A stretch of DNA of 64,000 nt from Burkholderia sp. GAS332 (GTDB lineage Bacteria; Pseudomonadota; Gammaproteobacteria; Burkholderiales; Burkholderiaceae), in NCBI GenBank assembly GCA_900142905.1, contig FSRV01000002.1, positions 930,001 to 994,000 on the forward strand, read 5' to 3'. Every line of letters starts with the position of its first letter. Positions within the stretch are counted from its first letter, which is position 1. Below the pieces are notes generated by a model. The model was not told the origin of the DNA, ran no database searches, and was given only the letters and a program-made list of their open reading frames with translations. The translations under genes and the position numbers were made by a program. Positions 10,113 to 19,103 of the stretch are shown here, piece by piece.

Positions 10113-11357
10113 TTGAATCAACAACGATCGCCATGGTCGCGCTCAGCGGCTCCGGGCGAAGTCATCTATTCGGAAGGCTTCGCGGGCGACGCCGTCATCT
10201 ACGTGATCGCAGATGGCAAAGTCGAAATCTCCACCCAATGCGACGAAAAGAAAGTCATCCTCGCCACCCTCGGCAAGGGCGAGTTTTTTGGCGAAGCGTC
10301 GTTGTTGCCGGCGGAGCCACGCGCGCACACCGCGAAAGCCCTGAGCTTCTGCCAATTGACCGTCATTGCAGCCAAGGTCGTGGAGGATGAGCTCGAACGC
10401 GTATCGCCGCTGCTGCGCCATATCGTACGCACCATGATTCGACGCGTGAAGAAGAAGGACGATGTCCTTGCCACCAATACGCATGCGGATTTTCTGCCGG
10501 GTGTTCTCTCGTACGCGCATGTTCTGTCGCTGATGGCGGGGACCGAGAACGCAGACCGGCTGGACGGACGCGCGCGCCGCACTCAAGGGGAGGAGTGCTC
10601 GGTGCCGCTGCCGGAAGTCATCAAGAAGTGCCATGCGATTGCCGGCCATTCCCGTCCGCACGTGATGGCGATGCTCAAGCGCATGGAAAGACTCAACCTC
10701 GTGACGCTCGAACCGGGCCGCTCCGATCGTGTGAGCACGATGTCTGCGCGCTATTCGGCGCAAGACGGCGCAGCCGGCCGCCAGCTCGTGACCTTCGATC
10801 CCGTGCGGATCACGGAACGGGCCCAGCAGGTGGCGGACCACGATCTCGACGTTTCAATCACCAGCGAACTGGAGCTGATCGAACTGGCCGACCTGGAAGC
10901 CCTGATCGGCGTCGAGAAGAATCTGATTCTCAACAAGCTCTCGCATGCGGAAATCGCTGAAGACATCTTCGCGTTTCGCAAGACCAAGGTATTGAATTAC
11001 GTCGAGGAAAAGGGCATCACGTATTTTTCCCGGCGCAATGCCCGTGGTGCAAGCGAGCTGAAGTCGCTGGACGATCTGGAGTTTGTCGACCAGCGAACCT
11101 TGTTCGAAGCCGTGAGCGCTTTCGACACCTATGACCTCGCGAAGTTGCTCGCCGCCGTGACGGGCGAACCGGTCTCCGATCGTTTGTTCTCGGTGATGAC
11201 CGAGGCGCGCAAGAAGGAGGTGTCGTGGGTCATGCGGCGTGAGATCAAGATCGATCCGCTCGAGGTTGCCGAGATCGAAGAGCGATTCATCGAGACCGTG
11301 CGCGCGATCAAATCCCCGGCAGCCAATGCTGCGCCGCTTTCCAATGTGAATGCCTGA
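10113..11357 (+). CDS. Cyclic-nucleotide-binding protein with FliG-C-like C-terminal domain
   Basis: Protein of 414 residues that I do not recognise as a named gene. Residues 14-90 form a cNMP-binding domain with a phosphate-binding cassette: FGE at 59-61 and PRAHTAKA with Arg70, the residue that binds the cyclic phosphate in CRP and PKA. Residues 160-203 resemble a degenerate winged helix. Residues 318-400 follow the pattern of the FliG C-terminal torque domain (SLDDLEFVDQR, then DRLFSVMTEARKKEV, then EVAEIEERF). No membrane segment is seen. It starts with TTG, with GGGGAG about 8 nt upstream; no in-frame ATG would keep the cNMP fold. It precedes motA-like and motB-like genes by 71 nt, which supports a rotor- or clutch-like role facing the stator. 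That role is inference. Confidence 0.75.
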   Translation: MNQQRSPWSRSAAPGEVIYSEGFAGDAVIYVIADGKVEISTQCDEKKVILATLGKGEFFGEASLLPAEPRAHTAKALSFCQLTVIAAKVVEDELERVSPLLRHIVRTMIRRVKKKDDVLATNTHADFLPGVLSYAHVLSLMAGTENADRLDGRARRTQGEECSVPLPEVIKKCHAIAGHSRPHVMAMLKRMERLNLVTLEPGRSDRVSTMSARYSAQDGAAGRQLVTFDPVRITERAQQVADHDLDVSITSELELIELADLEALIGVEKNLILNKLSHAEIAEDIFAFRKTKVLNYVEEKGITYFSRRNARGASELKSLDDLEFVDQRTLFEAVSAFDTYDLAKLLAAVTGEPVSDRLFSVMTEARKKEVSWVMRREIKIDPLEVAEIEERFIETVRAIKSPAANAAPLSNVNA

Positions 11358-11428
11358 CACCTGGTGGTCGGGCAGCGGGCCGCGTTCAGGTCCGCTCCGA
11401 TGACCAGGACGGCCGCTCGAGAGGATGT

Positions 11429-12193
11429 ATGGATCTTTTGACGCTATTCGGCGCCCTGTTCGGCGTGACGGCCATCGTGGCTGGTTTCTCGCTCGAAGGT
11501 GGGCATTTCACTTCGCTGTTCCAGCTGGAGGCACTCGTCATCGTGGTGGGCGGCACCTTCGGCGCGGTGATGATCCAGAACACGTGGGCCAGGTTTTATG
11601 ACGGCTTGAAGCAGTTGCGCCTCGCTTTTGTGAAAGCGCGGCAGGTCGACCGGGAAAGCTTGTCGGTGCTGCTCGAGTGGGGCGATCAGGCGAAGGTGAA
11701 CGGCATGCTCGTGTTCGAGTCGATCGAGGCGGGCGGCATCAATCCGTTTGCCAAACGAGGCCTGGAGCTGCTGGCCAATGGTGTGTCGACTGCCGTGCTC
11801 GAAGACGCCTTGCAGCGGGAGCTGGATGCCTATGAGCGCAACCATATGGCGGCTGCGCGGATATGGCAGCAGGCGGGTGGTTATGCGCCGACGTTCGGCA
11901 TTCTGGGGGCGGTACTCGGCCTGATTCAGGTCACCGGCCATATGCTCGAGCCGGCGCAACTCGGGCAAGGGATTGCCGTTGCCTTTGTGGCCACGCTGTA
12001 CGGTCTCGCGTTGGCGAACCTGGTGTTTCTGCCCTTGTACGGAAAGATCAGGGCGCAGGTGGATAGCGAATTGCGCTTCAGGCGTTTGTACCTCGATGGC
12101 CTGCTTGCGATATCGCGCAAGGAGTCGCCCCACACGATCGAAACCCGGCTCGCGGGCGACATCCGGGAAAGATCGGCTGAGTTGCTCGGCTAA
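11429..12193 (+). CDS. motA: MotA-like proton channel subunit
   Basis: Four-helix membrane protein of 254 residues, close to the normal length of the MotA/MotP group. The N-terminus (MDLLTLFGALFGVTAIVAG, then LEGGH) and the TM3 signature GGYAPTFGILGAVLGLI are clear; the TM3 proline and the TM4 Thr (VATLYG) and proline (FLPLYG) positions used in ion translocation are kept. In the cytoplasmic loop the pair that contacts FliG in E. coli (Arg90/Glu98) appears as Lys and Glu in QAKVNGMLVFE. There is no long cytoplasmic tail of the kind found in ZorA of Zorya defence systems. GAGAGGA lies just before the ATG. It pairs with the MotB-like gene downstream. No other flagellar gene is in the window. Confidence 0.88.
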   Translation: MDLLTLFGALFGVTAIVAGFSLEGGHFTSLFQLEALVIVVGGTFGAVMIQNTWARFYDGLKQLRLAFVKARQVDRESLSVLLEWGDQAKVNGMLVFESIEAGGINPFAKRGLELLANGVSTAVLEDALQRELDAYERNHMAAARIWQQAGGYAPTFGILGAVLGLIQVTGHMLEPAQLGQGIAVAFVATLYGLALANLVFLPLYGKIRAQVDSELRFRRLYLDGLLAISRKESPHTIETRLAGDIRERSAELLG

Positions 12194-12197
12194 CGGA

Positions 12198-12257
12198 CCT
12201 CGAAGCCGGCCTCGAGGCGGGTCTTGAAGCTGGTCTCGAAGCGGGTCTCGACCGGTT
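12198..12257 (+). repeat. Degenerate 12-bp tandem repeat, five units
   Basis: Five consecutive 12-nt units of the form (C/T)CTCGAAGC(C/G)GG sit between the stop of the motA-like gene and the start of the motB-like gene. In frame 1 of the plus strand they would read LEAG four times. That frame is closed by TGA just upstream and differs from both neighbouring genes, so it is probably not translated. The array lengthens the gap between two genes that are usually tightly coupled. Confidence 0.7.
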
Positions 12258-12313
12258 GGCAAAAACTCGCCAGGCGCCCATTCAAACGCAATTCGGAAGC
12301 AGACGTTTCGACC

Positions 12314-13030
12314 ATGAACAGTTCTTCGGGTAACCGGCGCCTAGCCACAAACAAAACCGGCTATCAGCAGCACGATGACGGCAGCGACGGCGATGACGAG
12401 GCGCAGTCCGGGCGCTGGCTGATTTCCTATGCGGACCTCGTCACCACGCTGATGGTGTTATTCCTTGCGCTTTATGCGCTGGAGTTGGCGAAAAACCGCG
12501 AGCTCGAAATAAAGATGCTCGAGCGCCATGAGATGAAAACGGAGACGGCCGCCGGCAGCGCTCACGCACCGGTCGCCGTGCCTGGCGCGCCCGATGCCGC
12601 AAGGCGGCAGCTTCTTTCATTGCTGGCGCCGCTTCAGGATAACCGGCAGATTACGATTTCGAATGCCTCACAGGGCGTGGAAATCGCCATCAACGCGAAG
12701 GTGCTCTTTAACTCGGGCGACGCGCATCTGTTGCCGGAATCTGCTGGGGTGTTGGAGCAGATCGCCGGGGTGCTGCGCGACCGGTCAAAGAACAACATCC
12801 TCGTCGAGGGACACACGGACAGTGTGCCGATTTCGACCGCGAAATACGAATCCAACTGGGAGCTGTCGTCGGCGCGGGCCGGTGCTGTGGTTCGATTCTT
12901 CGCGGACAAAGGAATCGAACCTCACAGAATGGCCGCCATCGGCCGGGCGGACAATTTCCCCCTGATCATCGGCGACGATGCGGCAGCGCGCGCCGCGAAT
13001 CGCCGCGTCACCATCCTCGTGGAATATTGA
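12314..13030 (+). CDS. motB: MotB-like stator protein with OmpA peptidoglycan-binding domain
   Basis: Protein of 238 residues. A charged, Asp-rich N-terminus is followed by one membrane helix (SGRWLISYADLVTTLMVLF) with Asp41 in the position of the essential proton-binding Asp32 of E. coli MotB. A short periplasmic linker leads to an OmpA-like domain (LFNSGDAHLLPES, VEGHTDSVPI, NWELSSARA, AANRRVTILVEY) that should anchor the complex to peptidoglycan. The frame is open upstream to a TTG at 12224 inside the tandem repeat, but that extension is unlike the family, so I use the ATG at 12314. It should form a 5:2-type stator with the MotA-like protein. It is shorter than flagellar MotB (about 300 residues), mainly in the linker. 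Confidence 0.85.
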   Translation: MNSSSGNRRLATNKTGYQQHDDGSDGDDEAQSGRWLISYADLVTTLMVLFLALYALELAKNRELEIKMLERHEMKTETAAGSAHAPVAVPGAPDAARRQLLSLLAPLQDNRQITISNASQGVEIAINAKVLFNSGDAHLLPESAGVLEQIAGVLRDRSKNNILVEGHTDSVPISTAKYESNWELSSARAGAVVRFFADKGIEPHRMAAIGRADNFPLIIGDDAAARAANRRVTILVEY

Positions 13031-13307
13031 GTCGCAAAACCCGTGAACGCGTGGCGAATCGCGCCATGTTGGTCGCTACGTGTTTATACCGAGAAGCTGC
13101 GCACCAAACGGGACTTGCGTGCTGCGGAACAGACTGCGAAGATCGCGTTAAAGCCGCGCTTTCGTCTGATGTTTTTCATTTTCCCGACGCTTCCGGCCGT
13201 GCTGATTGGTTCGTAGACGATCTGCGCCGTGAGCCGACTGTTTCCGATCATGGCCGCCAGGTCGGGTGGCTGAGCGATTGAGCGCACCGTATTGACCGGG
13301 GAATCAC

Positions 13308-14201
13308 ATGTTTGCGTCGAGCCCGTTTGCCGAACTGCTGGACCATGCGAGCCGCTGGCTGCAGGGTTGCGTGCTCGTTCTGGTGATGATGACCGTGGGC
13401 GTGGTGCTGGAGCGGCGCTGGCCGGCCGAGTTATTGCAATCGCGCGCCGGGAAGCGTTTTAACCTCGTCTACGCCGCCCTGTATCTGGCGCTCGCGGAAG
13501 CCATGCGGCCGCTGATGGCGATGACCAGTGTCGCGATCGTCAATGCGGTTGGCGGTGGCTGGGTCGTGCTGGCCTCGCGGGGATGGGGTGCATTGGCCTC
13601 CATCGTGATCATGCTATTGACGTTCGATCTGCTCGAATATGCATTTCACCGCTTACAGCATGCATGGCCGGTGCTGTGGAAACTGCATTCGCTGCACCAT
13701 AGCGCGGCCGAGTTCAATGTCACGGTAACACTGCGGCATCACTGGTTCGAAGTGCTCATCAAGGGCTGCCTGCTTTATCCGGTGGTGGGCGTGCTATTCA
13801 AGGTCGAGCCGTGGATCCTCGGTGTGACCACGATCATTTTCATGTTCGGCAATTACTTCGCGCATATGAACCTGCGCGTCGACCTGGGCCGTTTCACGAC
13901 GTGGGTCAACAATCCGCAATACCACCGCCTGCATCACTCGAACCGCGCCGAGCATTTCGACCACAACTTCACGCAATTGCTGCCGCTGTGGGACCACCTG
14001 TTCGGCACGTTATGGGTGCCGGCGAAGCACGAATGGCCGGCCACGGGTCTGGACGACGGCGCGCAACCGCGTTCGCTGCTCGGCGCGCTGAGCTGGCCGC
14101 TGCGCTCGCATGCCGGGCCTGATCTAGGCCAGCCTCGCGCTGCGCACCGCTTTGCCGCCCAGCAGGCAAACGATCAGGGTGGCGACGACGAGCACGCATA
14201 A
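13308..14201 (+). CDS. Fatty acid hydroxylase / sterol desaturase family membrane protein
   Basis: Integral-membrane di-iron oxygenase of 297 residues. The histidine motifs that bind the two irons are HRLQH, HSLHHS and HRLHHS, with a further pair in RHHWFEV. Several hydrophobic helices surround them. Members hydroxylate or desaturate lipids, carotenoids or sterol-like compounds; the substrate cannot be told here. The last 78 nt overlap the 3' end of the convergent MFS gene, and the final 30 residues are low-quality, polar and probably specific to this lineage. The 277-nt gap upstream shows no gene. Confidence 0.85.
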   Translation: MFASSPFAELLDHASRWLQGCVLVLVMMTVGVVLERRWPAELLQSRAGKRFNLVYAALYLALAEAMRPLMAMTSVAIVNAVGGGWVVLASRGWGALASIVIMLLTFDLLEYAFHRLQHAWPVLWKLHSLHHSAAEFNVTVTLRHHWFEVLIKGCLLYPVVGVLFKVEPWILGVTTIIFMFGNYFAHMNLRVDLGRFTTWVNNPQYHRLHHSNRAEHFDHNFTQLLPLWDHLFGTLWVPAKHEWPATGLDDGAQPRSLLGALSWPLRSHAGPDLGQPRAAHRFAAQQANDQGGDDEHA

Positions 14202-15302
14202 CGCAAGGCGCAAGCCGAGCAAGCCCGCGCCGAATCCGATCAGGGGCGGGCCGATCAGGAAACCGGCATAGCCCGCCGTGGCCGCCATCGACACGCCGAC
14301 AGCCGGCGTGACGGTCGAGCGGCCCGCCGCACTGAAAATGACCGGAACGATATTCGCGAGGCCGACGCCGACCATCGCGAAGCCCGCGCAGGCCGTGAAC
14401 ACGGTCGGCAGGCTCAACACCAGCGCGAACCCGGCCACCGCCAGCAGACCGCCGAGGCCGACTACCTTGCTCGAGCCGAAGCGTCGCACGGAGACGTCGC
14501 CGACAAGGCGGCAGGCGGCCATCGAGAATGCAAACGCGGAATAGCCGACTGCCGCGACACTGGCCTCTTCGTTCAAGGCTGAGCGCAGGTACACCGCGCT
14601 CCAGTCGGCGACCGCGCCTTCCACCATCATGCACAGGAACGCGAGCATCGCCAGTTTCATCACAGCGGCACTGGGCCATGCAAATCCGTTGGAGGCGGCG
14701 GCCGCCCGCGGACCGAGGTCGCGCAACGCGAGCGCTGCGGCGGCGGCAATGAGGGCGGCGATGAGCACGTCCGGCAGGACGAGACCGCCGATCACGCCGA
14801 AGCCGCCTTTCTGGAGCATGGCGCCGGTTGCCGCGCCGAGCAGGCCGCCCGCACTCCACGACGCGTGAAACGACGACATGATCGGCGACTTCCATTGCGT
14901 TTCGATCGTGCTGGCGTGGCCGTTCATCGACACGTCAAGCGCGCCGTTCGCCGCACCCAGTGCGAGGAGCGCGATGAACAGCGTGGCCAGGTTCGGCGCG
15001 AAGGCGGGAAGCGGCAGCGCCACGACAAACGCCGCGCCGAGCAGCGCGGTGGCCCGGCCGCTGCCGAAGCGCGGCGCCAACTGTCCCGCCAGCGGCATCG
15101 CGACGATGGCGCCTAGCGCAAAGGCGAATAACGCGATGCCCAACGAGGTGTCGCTAAGGGCCAGGTTTTCCTTGATGCGCGGTACTTCGACCGCCCAGGC
15201 GCCAATCCCGAAGCCGTTGGCGAGAAACACGCCGAGAGTGGCCACACGCTCCTTGAGCGGCTTCATGAACGGTGTACTGACCGGTTGAACGAGTGACTTC
15301 AT
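14124..15302 (-). CDS. MFS transporter (YbjJ-like)
   Basis: Membrane transporter of 392 residues with about 12 hydrophobic segments and an MFS-type loop after TM2 (GQLAPRFGSGRAT). The ANGALDVSMNGHASTIE stretch in the fourth helix region is typical of the YbjJ-like subgroup, whose substrates are not well defined. It starts 4 nt inside the end of the DeoR-type regulator gene (stop/start overlap), so the two form one operon. In-frame Met residues at 1 and 13 are both possible starts. The DeoR partner suggests a sugar or sugar-derivative substrate; this is inference from context. Confidence 0.82.
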   Translation of the reverse strand: MKSLVQPVSTPFMKPLKERVATLGVFLANGFGIGAWAVEVPRIKENLALSDTSLGIALFAFALGAIVAMPLAGQLAPRFGSGRATALLGAAFVVALPLPAFAPNLATLFIALLALGAANGALDVSMNGHASTIETQWKSPIMSSFHASWSAGGLLGAATGAMLQKGGFGVIGGLVLPDVLIAALIAAAAALALRDLGPRAAAASNGFAWPSAAVMKLAMLAFLCMMVEGAVADWSAVYLRSALNEEASVAAVGYSAFAFSMAACRLVGDVSVRRFGSSKVVGLGGLLAVAGFALVLSLPTVFTACAGFAMVGVGLANIVPVIFSAAGRSTVTPAVGVSMAATAGYAGFLIGPPLIGFGAGLLGLRLALCVLVVATLIVCLLGGKAVRSARLA

Positions 15303-16093
15303 GAGCGCGCCACCATCACGTTGTCGCAGACTGCTTCGAGCTGGGCGCGCCGCTCGGCTGTCACATCCGCTTCGACAAACAGATAGTCCACGGCGTCAGC
15401 CGGCGCCACGAAAAACGGCGCGGCGGTCATCAGCTTTTCCGATGTCAGGGCAATGGCGATCTGGCTGCTGGCTTTGACCATCGCCCGTTTGAGTTCGGCC
15501 TCTTCGGCCTCGCACGCGGCGACCCCTTCGTCCGGATCGAATGCGCACGTGCCCAGGAAGCAAAGATCGGGCTTGATCTGCTGGATCTGCAGCAAAGCCG
15601 TGGCGCCGGTCGAGCCGGCCGCGTGCTGAGCGATGCGCCCGCCGATGAGAATGATGTCGAACCCCGGCCGATTCAGGAGCCGCGCACACGCCTCAGGCGA
15701 GTTCGTCACGACGGTGAGATCCGCGTTGTCCGGCAAGGCCGCGGCAATCGCGACGTTGGTCGACCCGGTGTCCAGCAGAATGATCTGCTTTGGCCGGACG
15801 ATCGACGCCGCGGTGGTGGCGAGACAGGCCTTGCGGTCCACGGCTTCGTGCATGCGGACCGCTGCGCTTTTGGCGGACGGCGAGATCAGCAGGGCGCCGC
15901 CGTAGACGCGTTTGCAATGGCCCTGATCGGCCAGCTCGCGCAAGTGACGGCGCACCGTGTGTTCGGATGTCTGGAGTTCAGCTGCGAGTTCGGATGCCAG
16001 TACGCGGCCCTGCGCCCGCAGCCGTTCCAGAATCAGGTGTTCCCGTTCCACGGGCAGAAGCCCGTCCACTGCGTCTTGTCGCGTTCGTTGCAT
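15299..16093 (-). CDS. DeoR-family transcriptional regulator
   Basis: Regulator of 264 residues. The N-terminal DeoR helix-turn-helix (REHLILERLRAQGRV, then TSEHTVRRHLREL and VYGGALL) is followed by a DeoRC sensor domain with LDTGSTNVAIA, where a sugar phosphate normally binds. The start at 16093 has AGGTGA just upstream; an alternative upstream ATG (16135) would lie within the operator. It heads the regulator-MFS operon and probably represses it through the tandem sites at 16114-16153. Confidence 0.9.
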   Translation of the reverse strand: MQRTRQDAVDGLLPVEREHLILERLRAQGRVLASELAAELQTSEHTVRRHLRELADQGHCKRVYGGALLISPSAKSAAVRMHEAVDRKACLATTAASIVRPKQIILLDTGSTNVAIAAALPDNADLTVVTNSPEACARLLNRPGFDIILIGGRIAQHAAGSTGATALLQIQQIKPDLCFLGTCAFDPDEGVAACEAEEAELKRAMVKASSQIAIALTSEKLMTAAPFFVAPADAVDYLFVEADVTAERRAQLEAVCDNVMVARS

Positions 16094-16113
16094 GACGTCA
16101 CCTTGCTCGATTG

Positions 16114-16153
16114 CAAAACGATCATAATTGAGCAAAAGTTATCATAAACGAGC
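16114..16153 (-). promoter_or_regulatory. Tandem 20-bp direct repeat, likely DeoR-type operator
   Basis: Read on the minus strand, two adjacent 20-nt copies begin GCTCGTTTATGATAACTTTT and GCTCAATTATGATCGTTTTG; 14 of 20 positions agree, including GCTC, TTATGAT and TTTT. They lie 21-60 nt upstream of the regulator start, so binding would block its own transcription. Direct-repeat operators are usual for DeoR-family proteins. Confidence 0.6.
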
Positions 16154-16323
16154 GGTGTGTGCAATGGCGGCAAAGCGGTGAGGCGGGAAGGCGGAAAGGC
16201 GGGCATTGCGTCACCGCAAGCCTTTGACGGGCCGGTCAGCACCGCAACGGTTGCATGTCGCGCGCTCAAACGGGTTGTCGAATGCAATCGACACCCCGCT
16301 GAATGGACAGCATCGGCAGGTCG

Positions 16324-17229
16324 TTAAGGTGCCGGCGCAACCGTAGGTTGGGGGGACTGCGTAGCGGGCTGGAAACCTGTAATTGCCGAGGCCGTAATCC
16401 ACGCACGCCACTGGGACGTGAAATCGAATTCGGCATCGATTGCGAATGCCTGGTCGAGCGCTTCATTGAGCGTTGTTCCGCGTTGCAACGCGTCGAAGGC
16501 CGCATGCGCGGCGGCGCATTGAACGAGTAGGTGCGGGCGCCATTGTGGCCGCACAACCAGTGCATAGGTCGGTGACTCGAGATCTGCCGGAAAAGCGCCC
16601 CCGGCCTGATGCACAGTCCAGATCTCGGCGATCGCATAGTGCGAGGCGATGAGGGCGCAGGCGGGATGCACGGCCAGTTTTGCATCGAGCAGGTCTTCGG
16701 GGCGGGTGGCGGCCCATTCCGCCTGCGTAAGCACGTTGGCATCCGCGGCAAAGTAGGCGAGATGCAGCGACCATTCGAGACGCGCGAGGTCGGAGAGATA
16801 GCGGAAACGGGGCCCCTGTTCGTAGGTTTCGATGAAAGCCGGTAGCGCTGCGCCGAAGCGATTGAGGTCGCCGCTCTGCGATGGGTACGCTTGCGCGTAA
16901 GCCACTGACAGCGTATCGAAGTAGGCTTCGCCGAGCAGGTCTTGCAAGACGGGGTAGGCGCTCGCGAGCGCAGTCCGCCAATGGGCGCGAATGCTGCTCC
17001 GATAGAGGTCGACGCGCTGGCGCAGGTTGTCTGTGAGTTTGTTGCCGTTGCCGTTGCCGCTGCCGTTGGAGCCGGGTGCTTGTTCAATGGTACATGCAGG
17101 GCTGTCGGCGCGAGCTTGCGCGCGATCGGCTTCGCGCGCCGGGCATTGCAGCCGCGAAAGCACAGGTCGTTGTTCGCCCTCCAGCGATTCGGCAAACATG
17201 CGCTGCAGTGACTCAAGCGGCGTGAGCAT
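16324..17229 (-). CDS. bufC: Bufferin biosynthesis partner protein BufC (DUF2063/HvfC family)
   Basis: Soluble protein of 301 residues, the presumed recognition partner that presents the precursor peptide to the DUF692 enzyme. The N-terminus [17 protein letters not shown] and the [29 protein letters not shown] stretch region (about residues 70-105) are typical of DUF2063. A Gly/Asn repeat (NGSGNGNGN) lies between them and is probably a linker. The ATG at 17229 overlaps the end of bufB by 17 nt and begins exactly where family members start; the open frame goes further upstream. Last gene of the copper/bufferin run. Confidence 0.82.
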   Translation of the reverse strand: MLTPLESLQRMFAESLEGEQRPVLSRLQCPAREADRAQARADSPACTIEQAPGSNGSGNGNGNKLTDNLRQRVDLYRSSIRAHWRTALASAYPVLQDLLGEAYFDTLSVAYAQAYPSQSGDLNRFGAALPAFIETYEQGPRFRYLSDLARLEWSLHLAYFAADANVLTQAEWAATRPEDLLDAKLAVHPACALIASHYAIAEIWTVHQAGGAFPADLESPTYALVVRPQWRPHLLVQCAAAHAAFDALQRGTTLNEALDQAFAIDAEFDFTSQWRAWITASAITGFQPATQSPQPTVAPAP

Positions 17230-18109
17230 CGCCGGCGCCGTGTTGAGTCGAAGGAGGGATGGCCGATCGCCTGGCGTGAACGCTTGCCTGAATATCACGG
17301 GCGCGGCCGGCTTCATCGAGCACGACGCTTAACGCCGGTATATCGGTGTCCCACTCGATCAGTGCCGGTATCGTGCCGAACCGCTGGAGGGCGTATTCAT
17401 ACAGCGCCCAGACTTCGTTGGCGACACGCGAGCCGTGATCGTCGATGACCGCAATGTCCGTCACACGGTGACCCGCAAGATGAATCTCGCCAATCGTGCC
17501 GATCGCCAGCGCGTTCATGGCCGCGACGGCGTCCTCTCCATGATTGCATTGGTTCACATACAGGTTGTTCACGTCGAGCAATACACCGCAACGCGTGCGG
17601 GATGCGAGCTCGGCGAGGAATGCCGTCTCGCCGTACTGATCGTCGCGGAATCGAACGTAAGTGGAGACGTTTTCCAGCAGAACTGGCCGGCCCAGTGCGT
17701 CCTGCAATGCGCTGACACGCGAAGCGAGCAGCGCCAGCGCCGCCTCGGTCAAGGGCATCGGCAAAAGATCGTTCAGATGGCCGGATGACGTCGCGCCCCA
17801 ACAAAGATGTTCAGAGACGACCGCCGGCTCGATCCGCTTGATCAGACGTTTGAGCTTCGCAACGTGATCGAGGTCGAGTGGGTTCGCCGAGCCAAGGCCG
17901 AGGCCGACCCCATGCAAACTGACGGGCAAGTCGCGCCGCACGGTGTCGAGCACGTGCAGGTCAAAGCCACCGTCGCCGAAATAGTTTTCACTGTGCACCT
18001 CGATCCAGTCGACCGCCGGCGTAGCGCTGAGGAAGTCGCGGTAGTGGGCATGGCGCAACCCGATACCGATGCCCGGTGGCGCGCCGGCGGAAGGGGCGAA
18101 GGGATGCAT
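17213..18109 (-). CDS. bufB: Multinuclear iron oxidative enzyme BufB (MNIO, DUF692)
   Basis: TIM-barrel enzyme of 298 residues from the MNIO (DUF692) family, which uses a cluster of irons to modify cysteines in ribosomal peptides. Metal-ligand motifs are visible in order: [59 protein letters not shown] and EWDTDIP. In the described Caulobacter bufferin system the enzyme converts precursor cysteines to thiooxazole-type copper ligands. The start at 18109 follows GAGG and lies 37 nt after the bufA stop. The C-terminal 20 residues are polar and variable. Confidence 0.9.
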   Translation of the reverse strand: MHPFAPSAGAPPGIGIGLRHAHYRDFLSATPAVDWIEVHSENYFGDGGFDLHVLDTVRRDLPVSLHGVGLGLGSANPLDLDHVAKLKRLIKRIEPAVVSEHLCWGATSSGHLNDLLPMPLTEAALALLASRVSALQDALGRPVLLENVSTYVRFRDDQYGETAFLAELASRTRCGVLLDVNNLYVNQCNHGEDAVAAMNALAIGTIGEIHLAGHRVTDIAVIDDHGSRVANEVWALYEYALQRFGTIPALIEWDTDIPALSVVLDEAGRARDIQASVHARRSAIPPSTQHGAGDAHAA

Positions 18110-18146
18110 CAAAGGCCTCGAGTTGCGCTGGAACGCCGCTTTGGCA

Positions 18147-18410
18147 TCAGGAATGCTGTTCGTCGATCTTGCCGCCCATCTTCTCGCAGGCTGCTTTCGG
18201 GACGGTCTTGAAGTCGCCTTTATCGTTGTCGACCTTGGCTTCTCCGGCGCAGTCATGCACGCCGGTCTTGCTCGCACAGTCGTTCTGACCGGCCTTGGCG
18301 ATGCCAAAACATTGAACCTTGTCGTCAGCATGCGCGGCGCTGATGCCGGTGGCCGCGAGTCCTGCGAGGGCCGCGGCGATCAAGGCTGGCCGGCTAAGTT
18401 TTGAGTTCAT
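18147..18410 (-). CDS. bufA: Bufferin precursor BufA (DUF2282, copper-binding RiPP)
   Basis: Precursor of 87 residues. A signal peptide ([19 protein letters not shown], cut after SAAHA) is followed by a mature part with four cysteines at 34, 45, 54 and 75 in the pattern C-x10-C-x8-C-x20-C. Motifs [14 protein letters not shown] and CEKMGGKID are typical of DUF2282. The AGGAG ribosome-binding site lies 8 nt before the ATG. Exported, modified product binds copper in the periplasm. It is followed directly by its enzyme gene bufB. Confidence 0.88.
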   Translation of the reverse strand: MNSKLSRPALIAAALAGLAATGISAAHADDKVQCFGIAKAGQNDCASKTGVHDCAGEAKVDNDKGDFKTVPKAACEKMGGKIDEQHS

Positions 18411-18565
18411 TCTGATTCTCCTGAGTAAGCGGCGGTGGATCGCCGCACCACTTCGACTGTTGTTCTGCCATGGGCTGGCTCGGGGCGGATGCGTTGTGCT
18501 TGATTCGCAGCACCGGGACCGTTTGTAAACCGATTTTAAGCTTGCGACATGGCCTGTCCAGTATG

Positions 18566-19027
18566 TTACTGGCTCATCGTACCCGCGCTTTTTACGGCGC
18601 AAGCGGCGGTGACTTTCTCGCCGTTGCTGAACGAGAACGTCAGCTGGATCGTCGTGCCGATCTTGAGCGGTTGTTTCGGATGCTCCAGCATCACGTGATA
18701 GTTGCCCGGCGCAAAGACGAGCGAGCCGTGCGCGGGCACCGCGACCTGATTGACCATCGCCATCGACGACGTGCTGCCCTGGCTTTGCGTCTGATGCAGC
18801 ATGGCCATGCCGAAAGCGTCGGCGCTGACCCCGACGAGATTGACCGGTTGGTCGCCGGAATTGCTTGCCTTGAAATAGCCGCCCGATGGCAGATCGCCCG
18901 GCAAGGCGCGGATCCAGCAGTCCGATACGCTTGCCGCTGTCTGACCGTTTGCCGCAGCGCCGGCGAATGCCTGAATGGATGATCCGCACAGCAAGGCGGC
19001 GAGTAGAAGGTTGCGTGATGTCTTCAT
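18566..19027 (-). CDS. Periplasmic copper chaperone PCuAC (DUF461)
   Basis: Protein of 153 residues with a signal peptide ending AFAGAA. The copper site pattern H(M)-x10-M-x21-H-x-M is present: MLHQTQSQ, then MAMVNQ, then NYHVML. PCuAC proteins carry Cu(I) in the periplasm and can feed cytochrome oxidase. It lies between the PepSY gene and bufA, all in the same direction, so copper delivery and copper buffering are encoded together. Two extra cysteines (37 and near 143) might form a disulfide. Confidence 0.9.
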   Translation of the reverse strand: MKTSRNLLLAALLCGSSIQAFAGAAANGQTAASVSDCWIRALPGDLPSGGYFKASNSGDQPVNLVGVSADAFGMAMLHQTQSQGSTSSMAMVNQVAVPAHGSLVFAPGNYHVMLEHPKQPLKIGTTIQLTFSFSNGEKVTAACAVKSAGTMSQ

Positions 19028-19103
19028 GATGTGGCTCCTTGGTTTTGACAGCGGGAATGAAGCGTTAAGCGGGTGGCATAAGCGGGCTGCTTAGGCGGGC
19101 TGC

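Noticed and set aside
10113..11357. Simple CRP/FNR transcription factor
   Set aside because: The protein is almost twice the usual length and the candidate winged helix is degenerate; the last 100 residues resemble FliG-C instead.
11429..13030. Zorya anti-phage system (ZorA/ZorB)
   Set aside because: The MotA-like protein has normal length without the long ZorA tail, and no ZorC, ZorD or ZorE genes follow.
13031..13307. Short frames between the MotB-like and hydroxylase genes
   Set aside because: No ribosome-binding site and no recognisable product; treated as intergenic.
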